From positions 3,890,504 to 3,954,503 of the forward strand of contig OZ024810.1 in NCBI GenBank assembly GCA_964017045.1: 64,000 nucleotides of DNA, in the 5' to 3' direction. Positions 34,888 through 46,303 of this stretch are shown here, piece after piece. The notes below the pieces were generated by a model. The model saw nothing but the letters and a program-made list of their open reading frames with translations, made no database searches and had not been told where the DNA came from. A program made the translations under genes and the position numbers. Numbering within the stretch: the first letter of the stretch is position 1; each line of letters begins with the position of its first letter. Origin of the DNA: Omphiscola glabra. Its lineage: Eukaryota; Mollusca; Gastropoda; Lymnaeidae.

Positions 34888-36753
34888 CTCTTCTGCTACA
34901 GCACAACACATTAGTCAGTATCTAGTGTGTCTGACAACGACACGGATATTGATAACGAAAATGATGGTCCTTCTACGTCTAATCAAACTGGCTTGAACTT
35001 AGAATGGTCTGATGAATTATCGAACGTGACAGAAAAAATGACTGTATTTTCTGAATACGTAGGGAGTCTTCACGATGTTCCTATTGACAGTCTACAGTTA
35101 GACTATTTCAAACTGTACGTTATAGACAAATGCTTCGATGATTTTGTCATACTAACCAATCTGTATGCCCAGCAACAACTTGCCAACCAGTCTGGGCCCA
35201 AGGCCTAAGCCATAAAATTATGGACTCCTGTAGATGTCGATGACATAAAAAAATTACATCTATATAAACATTATGTTTGGTCTTCATCAACTTCCAGTTA
35301 CAAAACTATACTTGTCTTCAGACAATATGTGGAGGGTTCCTACAGTGGCTGATGTCATGAGCAGAGACAGATATGACATGATTCACTGTTATTTTCATGT
35401 GAATGACAGCTCCCTGCAACCCACACAGGGCAGCCAAAATTATGACCCCCTCTACAAGGTGACATCCTTTCTGGATTACATTAAACACAACTGCTTGAGC
35501 CTTTACAAGCCTCAACGCCAGCTGAGTGTGGATGAAGCCATGGTGGGTCTCCGAGGAAGACTTGCTGTCAAGCAGTACATGAAAGATAAGCCTACTCTTG
35601 GGGATTAAAAATATGGTGCTGCGCCAAATCTAAGGCTGGCTATATTTTAAATTACAAATTTTATAACGGGAAAAGAGAGGTGAGCTCCAACAATGGTTTG
35701 GGTTATGATGTTGTCATGGCTATGACTGAGCCCTTTCTTGATAAAGACCACGAGATGTTTTTTGACAATTTTTTCTCGTCACCAAAACTTGCCCAAGATC
35801 TGCTGACACGGAACACCCACTGCTGTGCCTCTAAAGAAGACCAAACAAAAGAGAGGAGAGTTCACCATGCGACAGAAGCATTTACTAGTTGCCTGCCAGT
35901 GGACTGATCAACGTCTGGTCAACATGATTTTGACAAATTCAAATCCAGACATGACATCAGTTCAAAGAAGAACAAAGGTGGGATAGTTCATGTCAAAATT
36001 CCAAGCAGCGTGAATTCATATAACTCAAACATGTTTGGGGTTGACCTAGGAGACCAGCACCGGTCTTATTACCCTGTTTGTAGACCAAGCCATAAATGGC
36101 GGAGGTATCTAATCTGGTACTTTTTTCAGATCTCAATGCTTATTTACTCATGAAGAAGATCAACCCTAATTCCCCGTTCAGTCAGAGCCACCTCCGGTTC
36201 AGAGCAAAGCTTGCGCAGCAACTACTGACCATGAAAGCAGATACCTCATCAAAAAGTGGTTGCCATAACAATCCTAGTGTTGCAGGGATTGCCAGGCCAT
36301 TCAGCCCCCAGCATATGCTCTCTACAATGCCAGGCAGAAAAAGAAGGCGCTACCAGTGTTCCCATGATGGGGCAAAAATGCCCAGTGGCAGGACCAAAGA
36401 GACAACTAAAGGCTGCCATCTGTGCCAGGTATATCTGCATGGAGGACACTGCTACAGCATGTATCTAAGAAGTAAATTGTCTAATTCAGTTGAATTAAAT
36501 ATGGAAAAAAAGTGTAAAAATGCAATTTTGTTATATTTTTAAAATTTTGGGCTGTAGTTTTTTCTTGTTGAACCACTAATGTTGTATTTTTCTGAAAGCT
36601 CATCCATTTTTATGGCATTGATGTTTTTACATTTTCAATTTACTACTGTTAATACAATTTTTTTTAAAGACATATAGTGTCAAAATTGGAGTAGCTTCCC
36701 TTTGTTCAGGAAAATTTAGTTAAACAGGAAGTGAGGGCTCGGGAGGAAATGAG
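34888..36753 (+). mobile_element. piggyBac element B, near full length
   Basis: TTAA at 34884-34887 precedes CTCTTCTGC, and the 3' end reads inward from 36753 as CTCATTTCCTCCCG. The right TTAA has become TAAA. The 3' 330 bp are homologous to the piggyBac MITE at 23073-23436. It encodes the broken transposase at 34927-36540. Confidence 0.7.
34927..36540 (+). pseudogene. piggyBac transposase relic B (PGBD4-like)
   Basis: Order of blocks: an acidic N-terminus; MWRVPTVADVMSRDRYDMI; DPLYKVTSFLDYIKHNC; LSVDEAMVGLRGRLAVKQY; after a stop and shift, GLGYDVVMAMTEPFLDKDH with FFDNFFSSPKLAQDLL (second catalytic Asp); another shift; YNSNMFGVDLGDQHRSYYP (third Asp) and KWRRYLIWYFFQISMLIYS; then a C-terminal Cys-rich domain with YQCSHDG, CHLCQVYLHGGHC. 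The N-terminal part is separated from the body by a stop near 35207. Four or more lesions make it non-coding, but nearly all domains survive, so it is younger than copy A. Confidence 0.92.
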
Positions 36754-37890
36754 TAAAATGTTTTATTATTAAGTATGAAATTAAGTTTTATTCAGTGTAC
36801 CCGCATTGTAATGAAGTGGTAAAATTATGATAAAGTTCATAAAGGTTTACTAAATCAATAAACAGATTTGGCTCTCAATTTTTTTTTAATCATTGCAATG
36901 GACATATTTGGCTCTTTGGCTTATAAGGTTGCAGACCACTGAGATGGGTGTAATTTTTTTATTTACAGGAAACTTTTGTTCAATGTTCTTGATCACACTG
37001 AAACAATTATATGGGATCCAACGAGAAAAGAAAGCTGCCAAGTCATTGAGTGTTATACTGCTTTTGATGGTCAGCTGTTAACCATGAAGCTGTCATCACT
37101 GCCAAGTGGAAAAACTATTCATACTTAAAGCAAATAACCACATCCATTGAGAATCTATTAACTACTTTGTATTTGTTCAAGAATATGAAACAGAAAATAG
37201 TGATGAACAAGTGTAAAGGAAAAAAAAGAAAAGACCAAAATATTATGATTACTATAGGTCTATGCTTTAAAAAAAGTATTGCATATATAATTTATAGGTC
37301 CATATTATTAGGCAGGTTGAGTATTACATTACACGCAAATGCCTAAAAGCTGATCACAAAAGAATCCAGCCTAAATCCAGAATGATATCTAAAATCTCTA
37401 ATTTGAATTCAGCTCAGTTAGAAAAATTGCAACAGGTGCCAAAAAAGCACATTCAACTATTCTGCCGTACCCCTGCCATCTGTCACTCAACAACAATCTT
37501 CGTCATCCTCTTCAACTGCATCTGCATGTAATCTCTCACTCTCAGCATCTAGAGGAGAGCTGTCATATTTTGCTGATGTTAAAATCCAATAAAAAGAAGC
37601 AACACTGCCTTTTGTAGATTTACAGTGTTAAGAATTTCTCGTTGTGGGACTCTCAGACTGTGGCTGCAATAAACTTAGGGTATGGTCCCCAATGCATACA
37701 ATGACAAGCTGTTTATGTACCAGGTATCAATTTCTGCATGGATTGTGAATCAGGCCTGTTGCGATATTTCAAGAAAAGTGCTCACAAAACTTTTATGAAA
37801 TGAATAGAGCACTAGCAAGATTTAGGAAAGAAACTTTACTGAATTTGTTATATTATATTCATCAATACATCTTTTATCTATAACTGTTGC
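36754..37890. other. No gene seen
   Basis: AT-rich. A plus-strand stretch near 37390-37470 (NSAQLEKLQQVPKKH) might be transposon-derived, but nothing can be named. Confidence 0.4.
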
Positions 37891-37959
37891 TGAGGAGTTG
37901 CTTGATCATGTGTTAGTGTTCTGTGTTTTCTTCATTATACTAAACGCCTGGACTAGTGA

Positions 37960-38335
37960 ACCATCAGAGAGGAACAGCCCCCGTACCAGTCACAACAAAA
38001 CAAATACCACTTGGTACGTGACCATAAGGACGGGCCATAACTCACAATACGATCTCATCTGTGACACTTCAACAGTTGAGTTCAATCTGGGGACTGTGGC
38101 AACACCCAGGTTTTTAACTGTTGTGGGGTAACAGGTAAGGGTGTGGAAATGGGGAATAACAGAAATGGCAGGTGGCTAAAAAAAAATATTTTAAAAAAGC
38201 AGACTTGTCTGAGGATGAACCGCCCTCAGTCACACAACCAAATGATCCCAGTATGGAGCTCCAACTGAAGCTCAAACAACTGAAGCTCAAACAACTGGAG
38301 CTTGATAGAGAGAATGCGAGACAAGGAGAGAGAGT
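37960..38335 (+). pseudogene. LTR-retrotransposon 5' region with gag-like start
   Basis: From 38165 the plus strand reads KKADLSEDEPPSVTQPND then MELQLKLKQLKLKQLELDRE, a coiled-coil, Glu/Lys/Leu-rich stretch typical of the start of Gypsy-type gag proteins of invertebrates. It breaks off at about 38340 where the next LTR-like segment begins. Weak evidence. Confidence 0.35.
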
Positions 38336-38374
38336 TTGCGATACGATACTGATAGTAGATTTGTATATTAATAT

Positions 38375-38762
38375 TGTAGTGAACCTTAGTCGACTCGGTT
38401 CTACTAATTTATCTGGTTGATAACCTTGTTCAGCTCTGTCTCTTGTACTGCACCAATCCGACAACTCAACGATGGTTATAGTCTTTGAACTTTTATTTGT
38501 CTCCTCCTTTGACTTCACTTTCTCTCTTTCTGTCGTACTCAACTCCGACTGTCCCGGTTCGTCTCTATCTGTTTCTTTCAGGGTTTCTCTCGTCTGTTCT
38601 ATACTCCTGTCCAAGGGAGTTCTCCCGTCTGTCCACTTTCCTGCCTAGCTGAGTTCTGGGCTAGTCCACTCTAAATGTCCCTTTTATAAGTCCCACGTCC
38701 CTAGAGATTTCTTCCCAGTGCTTTAATCTTATTCCTATGTCTCAGGCACTTAAACTTTCACA
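38375..38762 (-). mobile_element. LTR-like segment, minus orientation
   Basis: Read on the minus strand, TGTGAAAG starts a block with a TATA box (CTTATAAAAGGG near 38690), an initiator-like CAGAACTCAGC about 30 bp on, an AATAAAAG polyadenylation signal near 38490, and an end at CACTACA. This is the U3-R-U5 order of an LTR. No target duplication was found, so the borders are uncertain. Confidence 0.4.
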
Positions 38763-38880
38763 CCATGTAATTGGTCATGCAATCTGATGCGATTGAACCT
38801 TTGGTTAGTTGGTTGGTTTCCACCAGGTCTGGACTGATAATAAAATTTGTTGTAAAGCCCACCTGCTGTTTAATGGACCG

Positions 38881-39219
38881 TGTTATAGTTACTGTGATAT
38901 GGGATCCCCCCACCCCTGTACTACACAGGTCGACTACCAAGGTCTGAACACTCCACAAATTTACTGTGTGTGCACTTTTTCAACTTTGTGCCGGTACCAG
39001 TTCATTGCTGTACTGTAAGTGAATAGCCTTAGTTTTTTTCTATTTGACTTTGTAATTTTTACATTAACTTAAATTATTATTTGTAATTAGCCCTATTTTG
39101 GGTATTGTTCTTTATTACTGTATTTAATTAATGGTAACATCCTTTGTTATGTACTGTTTGTCACGAGCCATAGAGTCAAATAAGAGATTAAATTCTCTAC
39201 ATTATAGCGGTACGTAACA
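38881..39219 (+). mobile_element. LTR (339 bp) with primer-binding site
   Basis: TGTTATAG start and GTACGTAACA end (TGTTA/TAACA inverted match). TGGCTGCTCGACCTGAGA at 39223-39240 has the form of a tRNA primer-binding site. A gag-like frame follows at 39466, which supports a 5' LTR. Confidence 0.5.
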
Positions 39220-39465
39220 AATTGGCTGCTCGACCTGAGATATTTGAATCAATATTTTATCTTATTTCCACCAATAAATTGAGTGTTTGTCTGTAGATTC
39301 GACCCACCTTTTTCTTTAATATACTCACACTTAATTGAGTTCACGATACCATTTTACGATAGCAATAACAGAGCTAGTTAAATTTAAAAAAAATACATTT
39401 TCACATGTGTGTTCATTAAGCATGGACATTTATAAAACTTAGTGTTATATTTTGTCTAGGTCAAA

Positions 39466-39915
39466 ATGGATTTTGATGTTAACAACCAATCAGTAGAGGC
39501 ATTAGACAAATGTTCTAGAAAGGAGCCATTTTCCATTGCAAAAGATTTAGGATTAAATGTAGCTCATTCTGCATTAAAAAAGTCCGTACAAGATGTGATC
39601 ATCGTCCACTTAGTGGATGAGGATTTGTTGTTAGAGGATGAACTGGAAAAAAGTAACACAACATGGAGCTCCAAATGAAGCTCTAACAAATGCATATAAA
39701 ACTGCCTGTGAAGCCAAGAGCCAATTTAAACCAGGGTGTTTAAAGTGACGGAGTTTCCAGGACAGGACTTGACCAACGTAATAGATTCTTCAACAATTGC
39801 AAACATGGCTTTAGAGTTTAGAATTTTGTCTGACATTCAGGTAACAGAAGTCATGTACCATTTAGAAAACCTCACCCTCTCCTATGACTTTAAGCCAACG
39901 ATGGCAGCACTATAA
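39466..39915 (+). pseudogene. gag-like fragment after the LTR at 38881
   Basis: MDFDVNNQSVEALDKCSRKE then PFSIAKDLGLNVAHSALKKS and VIIVHLVDEDLLLEDELEK resemble the N-terminal helical domain of Gypsy gag proteins (rule: short helix, Ser-Arg-Lys-Glu, Ala-Lys-x-Leu-Gly-Leu, then Val-x-x-His-Leu). A stop at 39676 and later frame changes end it; a piece near 39740-39910 (VTEFPGQDLTNVIDSS) may continue it. Confidence 0.4.
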
Positions 39916-41246
39916 TGCTATACAGGTGAGCACAACCTGACCAATGAAGTGGCTGGAGTTAATGGCTGAACCGAATGGTTACTCCTTTTCAGATCTGGCC
40001 ATCCTGTGCTCTGTACATTTGTATTAGTTTATTAGTATTGCCTTTAAATGCCCAATAATGTTGCCAGAGATGGCGTTTTATGGTTCACCAACATAAAGAT
40101 TTATTCATAACATTTAGGCTATTTCGACGGGCTATTACCAGTCTATGAGGATATCGACTTGAGCAGATATCCATTTGACAGGCTATAACCAGTCTGATGA
40201 GGATACCGACTGGAGCAGAGATTTTTAAGTAACCAGATCCCTGGTAGATTTATCTGGTGAAGAAAACTTTCACAATGGCAGCAAGAAAACCACCAGAAAG
40301 AGAAAAATGGTCAATGATGTCAGAAATAAAATGACACCCCCAGAAGATCAAGAGCTCTTAATATATAAGGGACAGGCTTTGTCAAAGACAAGATCTTCAC
40401 AAAAAAGATAAAATTTAAATTCATAAGTCTTTAAGAGTCTTCAATTGCTTGTTAGAATTTTTAAAAAAATGCATTTTTCTTGAAGTAGTAATTTAATCTG
40501 TCATGTCATTATTGCTTAACAATGACAAATACAATTTTATAATATGACTTCAAAATCAACTGTGATTAGGAATGCGCTCATATTTTCTGTTAGACAATAG
40601 TTCGGCCCCAACAGTCTCTTGTGAACAATCAAATGACCCCTGGGCTAGAGCCTTCAGTCCCAAAAAAATATGACATTCTTAAATGTTTCTAATATTGAAA
40701 CAGAAAATAAAGAGGACAAACTGCACAAAGCGAGGCTGTGATCTGACTTTATCAAAAACTGTCAGGACCTCTACCAGCCTTCACAACAATTGGTTGGTCA
40801 TAAACAAATTCACAATTTATGCACAATTTTATGCAAACTGGTGTTTTATGGCTGTAGGAAGTATACAGAATGAATCAAACTCTGAAAATTAATCATCTGA
40901 AAACGAAGAACTTTTTTCCAAAAGACAACAACAACAAAAACAACTGAAAGTCCCTACCTTAGGCGTAAAACCAACCAATTTGTTTCTGAGTTGCAAAATG
41001 TTACTACTGAATTTGAAAACTCAGCCATATCATCAATATTTTGATAAACAATTCTACACAGACACAGCTTTATTTTTTACCAATCTACATATAACACAAG
41101 AAGGTGGCTCAGGCAGTCACTTACGTTACAGCCGAAGAAATAAGTTTTTTTCAATCAGCATGACTGATCCCTCAATAGGAATGTACTGGGCAACTTCGAT
41201 TAGGGTGCTATGTATGGCAGATTCGATGGCTCAAGACAGATACAGT
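39916..41246. other. No gene seen; one direct repeat
   Basis: Two ~55-bp copies at about 40125-40180 and 40175-40228 share GGCTAT-ACCAGTCT-TGAGGATA-CGACT and GAGCAGA. No recognisable protein. Confidence 0.5.
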
Positions 41247-41310
41247 GGAACCCCGCTATAACGCGCCTCGCCATAACGCGAATTCGGATATAACGCGGTC
41301 GTAGCATGGC
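41247..41310 (+). mobile_element. Left end of a pogo/Tigger-like element
   Basis: CAGTGGAACCCCGCTATAAC after a TA dinucleotide, followed by repeated ATAACGCG, is typical of Tigger-type inverted termini. No right end or transposase was found in the next kilobase. Confidence 0.5.
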
Positions 41311-42229
41311 TCCCAAAATTTTGTATATTCATTCACATGGAGAAAAAAAATTTGGAGAAAAGTAAAAAAACAAAACAAGAAATTAATTTCATTTTAGGCA
41401 TGAGATTAGTTGTGACTTTTAAAATAATATGATTGTGGCATGGTTCCTGAAATTTGAAATTCATTTACTCCATCAGGCCTAAGTTCTTTGAAAATTTTAT
41501 CCATTGCTTGGAAAGCCATTTTTTAAAGCGAAAAAAATCATAACTTTTCAAAATATCGTAGAAAATGAGCCCCTAAACGCACCACGTTAAAACTAGTATC
41601 AAAATGAATGCCTAAAACGAGGCTTTATTCCGGTAGAACTATAAATAGTAATACGTAAGGGATTTCCGCTGTGCTAAGAACGAAAGTAAACAACAAGTAG
41701 AAGAGAAAACTCGTTTCATTAGGTTTTTGAATTGTTAAGCCAAAGTAAACATTATCGAAAGTGTTACTTATTACGGATTCATGAGTAAAGCCAGTAAATC
41801 GTCTTTGTGATTGTCTTCCATGAATTCTGTATACTGTCGTTGCTCAAACAATAGCCGACATGGGCTTCTTATTTAAATGCAATCACAGCCAAGCAGCAGA
41901 CAAAGCTGTGGTTGATACAAGAGCCGCACAATTTAATAAACATCAAAGGACGAAAGCCGCCAACGTGTATGCTGTGCTTGGCGGTGTGATCAAGCAACAA
42001 ACAGTTGAAAGTAAATAATATACACTTTATTATCTGTAAATTAAAAGGGTGTGAAATTGTACATCCATTCAGCTTAATTTTGTTTTATATAAAAAGTGAT
42101 TCTTAACCATTGCAGGCCTCACAAGAAGCAAAACTCTCAGCATCCATGAGCAAAGTATACGTAGGTAGGGTAGGCCTTAGGTAATATGTGCCAAAACAAG
42201 CCTTATCCTATGGGCATAAAAGTGTTTGT

Positions 42230-43025
42230 TTTGGCTTGCCCATTTGGAACAGTCATCAATTTCCATGTTCATCAAGGAGCTGGGACATACAAACCAGACA
42301 ACTCTGGCCTAGGAATAGGGTGTCAGGCAGTTTTAAAATTAATTCATGGTTATAAGTAGCCGCATGTGCTGTACTTTGATAGGTATTTTACTACAATACC
42401 CTTGCTGAAAATCTATATGAAAAGAACTTCAGGAACTATTGTGGTTAATAGAATCCCAAAAGAGCTAAAAATAAACCTTCCTACCGACCTAAGCAAACAA
42501 GGGAAAGGAGCTTATGATATTAGTGAACAATGAATTTTCTGTGACGCTTGTCAAATGGATAGATAATAAATCTGTTCCCTTGGTGTCCACTCCACAAGGT
42601 GCAGCTCCAACTGCCCAGTGTTTACGATGGTCAAAAAAGGAAAAAAAACATAATGAGGTACAGCGTCCATTTCTAATAAAACAATATAATAACAACATGG
42701 AAGGTGTATTATCAAACTAGAGCCAGAATTTCCAAATGGCATATCAGAGTAATATTCCATATGATGGACCTAGCTACTGTAAATGCATGGTTTCAATACC
42801 AAGACGCAACTAATCCTGAAAAAAAAACAACTGGAAGTCATTTGATTTCAAAATTGCATGTAGCCAAGGCTCTCATTGACCTAGAATCTGGTCACAGATT
42901 AGAAAAAAGAACTCCATCTGATGAAGTCAGGATAAAAAAAAATAGAGGGAAAAAAATGAGTCAGTGTGCCCAATCCAGGCCTTCATTATCAACAAGCTGC
43001 CCATCTCCCTGAAATTCCAGATGTG
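42230..43025 (+). pseudogene. piggyBac transposase relic C (PGBD2/3-like)
   Basis: Pieces in order: LGIGCQAVLKLIHGYK, LYFDRYFTTIPLLKIYMKR (second catalytic Asp in F-D-x-Y-F-T), IVVNRIPKELKINLP, then NEFSVTLVKWIDNKSVPLVS, LRWSKKEKKHNEVQRPFLIK and QYNNNME, a frameshift, and KWHIRVIFHMMDLATVNAWF with FQYQDATNPEKK. The expected M-G-G-V-D with the third Asp is altered (M-E-G-V-L). The sequence belongs to another piggyBac lineage than copies A and B. The N-terminal half is missing. Confidence 0.85.
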
Positions 43026-43930
43026 GATTCAAATGCAGGGTGTGATGTTCAACTTGCAGAGTCTTTTTATGTTTGGTTGCCAACTGGCTATAAATAACCA
43101 AATTTAACAGCTCTATATTCACATAAATGTATTGTTTCATTATTTAGATATTAAGGGGATGATTTTTGGTCATGCTCAGAAGACAGGAAGAAAGTAGAAA
43201 TATTAAAGAAGGGAAGGAGAATGTAAACGGCATTGTAATGAAGAGTAGTAAGATATAGCACACCGGATCGTCCATGTTTACCTGCTATAATTACAAGAGA
43301 ATGAAGTTATATGATGTGATTGTCAATTTTTTCATTTGGATATTATATATATATATAACTGACTCAAACAGAGAGAGCATCAGACTGTAATGGAAATTAA
43401 ATGTTCAAAATGTGATCTAAGTGAAATAATTTTTTATTGTTAGAAAATCCCTTAAGCTTAGAAGACTCTTTGACTGTGTTTGTATTTGTTGAGGCCTCTG
43501 ATTTATGCTCAGTTTAAACTATAAAATTTTTGTGTGGTTTCTTTTTTGGACAAAAGTGAGATTTGTTCAAAATTTGATTAAATAATAGGCTGTTGGATGC
43601 AATAACCAATCACAGCATTACTTTTTTCATGTGACACTACAGCTGAATTATCAAAGTCTTAGCCAATCAAGTAAATTGCGCTACGATTAAAATATTTGAA
43701 AACATGACATGTCAAGTTTCTCAAAACTTCGAAGGATAAATACAATTTCTGATACCGGTACTCAAAAACTTGGCATAATTGGAATTTAAATGGTAAGTTT
43801 AATCATAGGTCACTGTCCCAATTTATTTATTCAAGTATAGTAATAATTTATAATAGTTTATAGTCATAGCACTCGTACTCAAAAGTAGTCATAGCCTATA
43901 TAATATTTAGAGTATATCATATATATTTTA
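43026..43930. other. No gene seen
   Basis: AT-rich flank with a TA microsatellite near 43345. Confidence 0.5.
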
Positions 43931-44335
43931 AGTATAATGTATGCGAAGAGCCCAGACGCAGACCAGAGACGGACGATCCATCGCACAGTACAGTCTCATG
44001 TTATTAGTAACAAATTGTATTACTATTAACCCTTTATATCTGTATGTGTGGAGTTATTTTGTATTTTTAGTAATTAAATATTTATTTGTGGCCTGAACCA
44101 CCTGTGTTCTTAAGTAGTAGTAGAAGTGAATGCGAGTGAGAATGCCTTAGTAGCGTTAGTGTGAGTAAGACTGAGTGTACCATAACTAATTAAGAGTAAT
44201 CATACCTAGACAAAGTAGTACTATCGACGTAGCGCTAGGGAGCAAACTATATATGTATAAAATTACCAAAATTGTAACATTTGAGGTCCAATATATATAT
44301 ATATATAACAATAGAAATTCTTAACATGTTGGGGA
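43930..44335 (+). mobile_element. LTR-related repeat (diverged copy of the LTR at 59937-61148)
   Basis: TTTTTAGTAATTAAATATTT, then GAACCACCTGTGTT, GTAGCGTTAGTGTGAG and TCGACGTAGCG appear in the same order on the minus strand at 59990-60200. This copy lies in the opposite orientation and covers only the 3' portion of that LTR. Confidence 0.72.
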
Positions 44336-44557
44336 CTCACAAATCTTAACAGTTTGCCTTATGATGAATTATATTTTTTAAAAACTGCATACATAGTGAT
44401 AGCGCATTTATTTTGCTATCTGCTATGTATCTAATTCTAATCAATTATTGTTTTCGTGTAGGTAGGCCTAACTTTTAGAAATGTAGACATAAAAGAGTAA
44501 TGAAGAAATTCTAAGTCAACGTTCAATCTTTACAATTTACAGGCGCATGTTTCTTCT

Positions 44558-44620
44558 TCTTCTTCTTATATGCTTTCAGGGCCCACGATCAATGCATTGA
44601 TCATTATGGCTCCTATGCAT
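44558..44620 (+). repeat. LINE 3'-tail hairpin unit, copy 2
   Basis: (CTT)5 followed by GGGCCCACGATCAATGCATT and GATCATTATGGCTCCTATG. Here the palindrome GATCAAT-GC-ATTGATC is complete. Opposite orientation to the other three copies. Confidence 0.8.
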
Positions 44621-44666
44621 AGTATGCAATCAAACTTTAGTCTACAGATCATCTGGGGAAAAAGCT

Positions 44667-45843
44667 TTGGCAGACCATGCAAATAGCACTACATCAGAAA
44701 TTTCTAGCAGAAAGCAGCCTTTAACTGATAGGGTTCAAGATGTCAAAACTGTTGTTGGTGCCTTCCTAGCCGAACACTGCTTACCATATAGCATTTCTCC
44801 AAAAATTCTTCAATTGTGTAAAAAACTTGCACAAGACACAGAGGCTCTAAATGCTACATCAATGGGACGAACATCAGCAACATATACAATTACCCATGGT
44901 ATTGCCGAAGAAATGAAAAGAGAACTGAGTGACAGTTTGGGATGTAGTTTTTTCCCCCTCAACATCGATGAAGCAACAAACAATGCAGGGAACACGTTTT
45001 TAAATGTTCTTGTTCAATTTTTTTGTGACACTCAAGGAAAAGTTGTTGTTGAATTTCTTGGTTCCAGGGAAGTTAATGTCTCTACTTCCGAAAATGTTTT
45101 TAATGCAACAGAGAGTATTCTTTTTGAGAGAGGTCTTTCCTGGTTATTTCCTGTCTAATGGACAATTGTATTGTGATGCATGGAGTCAAGAATGGTGTTG
45201 AGTCGTTGATACGACGAGCTAATCCAAATCTCCTTAATGTCAGTGGTGACACTGTTCATATGCTGAATAATTCTGCAAAGCCTGTTTTGCGCCTATCGAG
45301 GAATTCTCTGACTTCCAAGTGTTTGCTTCCAATGTTTTTTATGATATAGAGGACTCCCCAAAATCCAGAGCTATTTTCCATGAAATACAGACATTGCTGT
45401 ATTCAAGGGTTTGGACTATCTTCAGGCCGATTTCAAATAGATTCTTACAAATAAAAGAAGTTTGTGACAGATTGCATCAGCTATGGGATTGTCTATTTCT
45501 ATACTATTTTGGCTTCTTGGCTAATGTTGAGCAATCCAAATACAAGATTGATGTTAGTGAAATTTATACAAATTTTAATTTAAATCAAAACCAGAAAGAT
45601 CAGCTTAAAAACATCATAAAGAACATGAAAAAGCAAACAAAAACAAAAGCAGGAACTGTTAGGAAAGAAAATATTCTGTTACAGCTTTTTCACAAAAAAC
45701 AAAGGACTCTTGTTACATTGCAATTTTACAGAGGTATTCTGAAAGATTTTGTAAAGTATGTTGAAGTTTATCAATCAGAAAAGCCACAATGTCATCGTCT
45801 GCATACAGACATGTATGAGTGTAACAGACTAAAGTATTCATGA
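44667..45843 (+). pseudogene. hAT-like transposase relic (third type)
   Basis: The first frame (44667-45158) has LTDRVQDVKTVVGAFLAEHC and the block PLNIDEATNNAGNTFLNVLV, in which the Asp of D-E-A-T-N is a candidate first catalytic residue. After a one-base shift, 45158-45349 reads MDNCIVMHGVKNGVESLIRR and VSGDTVHMLNN (second acidic block). After another, 45319-45843 reads FYDIEDSPKSRAIFHEIQTL and RPISNRFLQIKEVCDRL, ending DFVKYVEVYQSEKPQ. I recognise this order from multi-copy hAT-like proteins of invertebrates and fish. The C-terminal catalytic Glu and dimerisation domain are missing. Two frameshifts only, so it is a fairly young relic. Confidence 0.68.
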
Positions 45844-46099
45844 ATGATACACAACACCATGAACTCAGAAGTGAGAAATATTCACAGGGTATTTTGTGAG
45901 TAGCTCGTGAGCTAAAAGGGGAGACTGAAGTCAAGTCGCAGTAAGAGGGGCAGTCGAGGTAATTATATCAGAGGGATAAGACGTATGTGGACTTTCTCTG
46001 TTGGACTATGAAGTATTGTAACTAAATTGTGAGGTGGATCTGTGTGCAAGGACGGTACGTGTGCATTATATCTTTGATACGAGTATTTAATACAGGATT

Positions 46100-46300
46100 T
46101 ATGACTATTACTATATTTATTATTCATGAAATAAAGTGCTGTATATATATATATATTCATTGGACGTCAATCATTCATTTCATGGAGAGGAAGATTAATT
46201 ATGAGAGATGTGATGGAGTGATCCCTGACAGGACAATAATATTAGTTAACTGTCGCCAACCACGCGCGGTTACAATGAGCAACTAAAAAGTTTTTATTCA
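46100..46300. other. AT-rich flank, possible LTR remnant
   Basis: An ATAAAG/AATAAA signal near 46128, a TA microsatellite at 46144-46157 and GTTAACTGTCGCCAACC near 46244 resemble an LTR end, but there is no confirmed start or duplication. Confidence 0.25.
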
Positions 46301-46303
46301 AGG

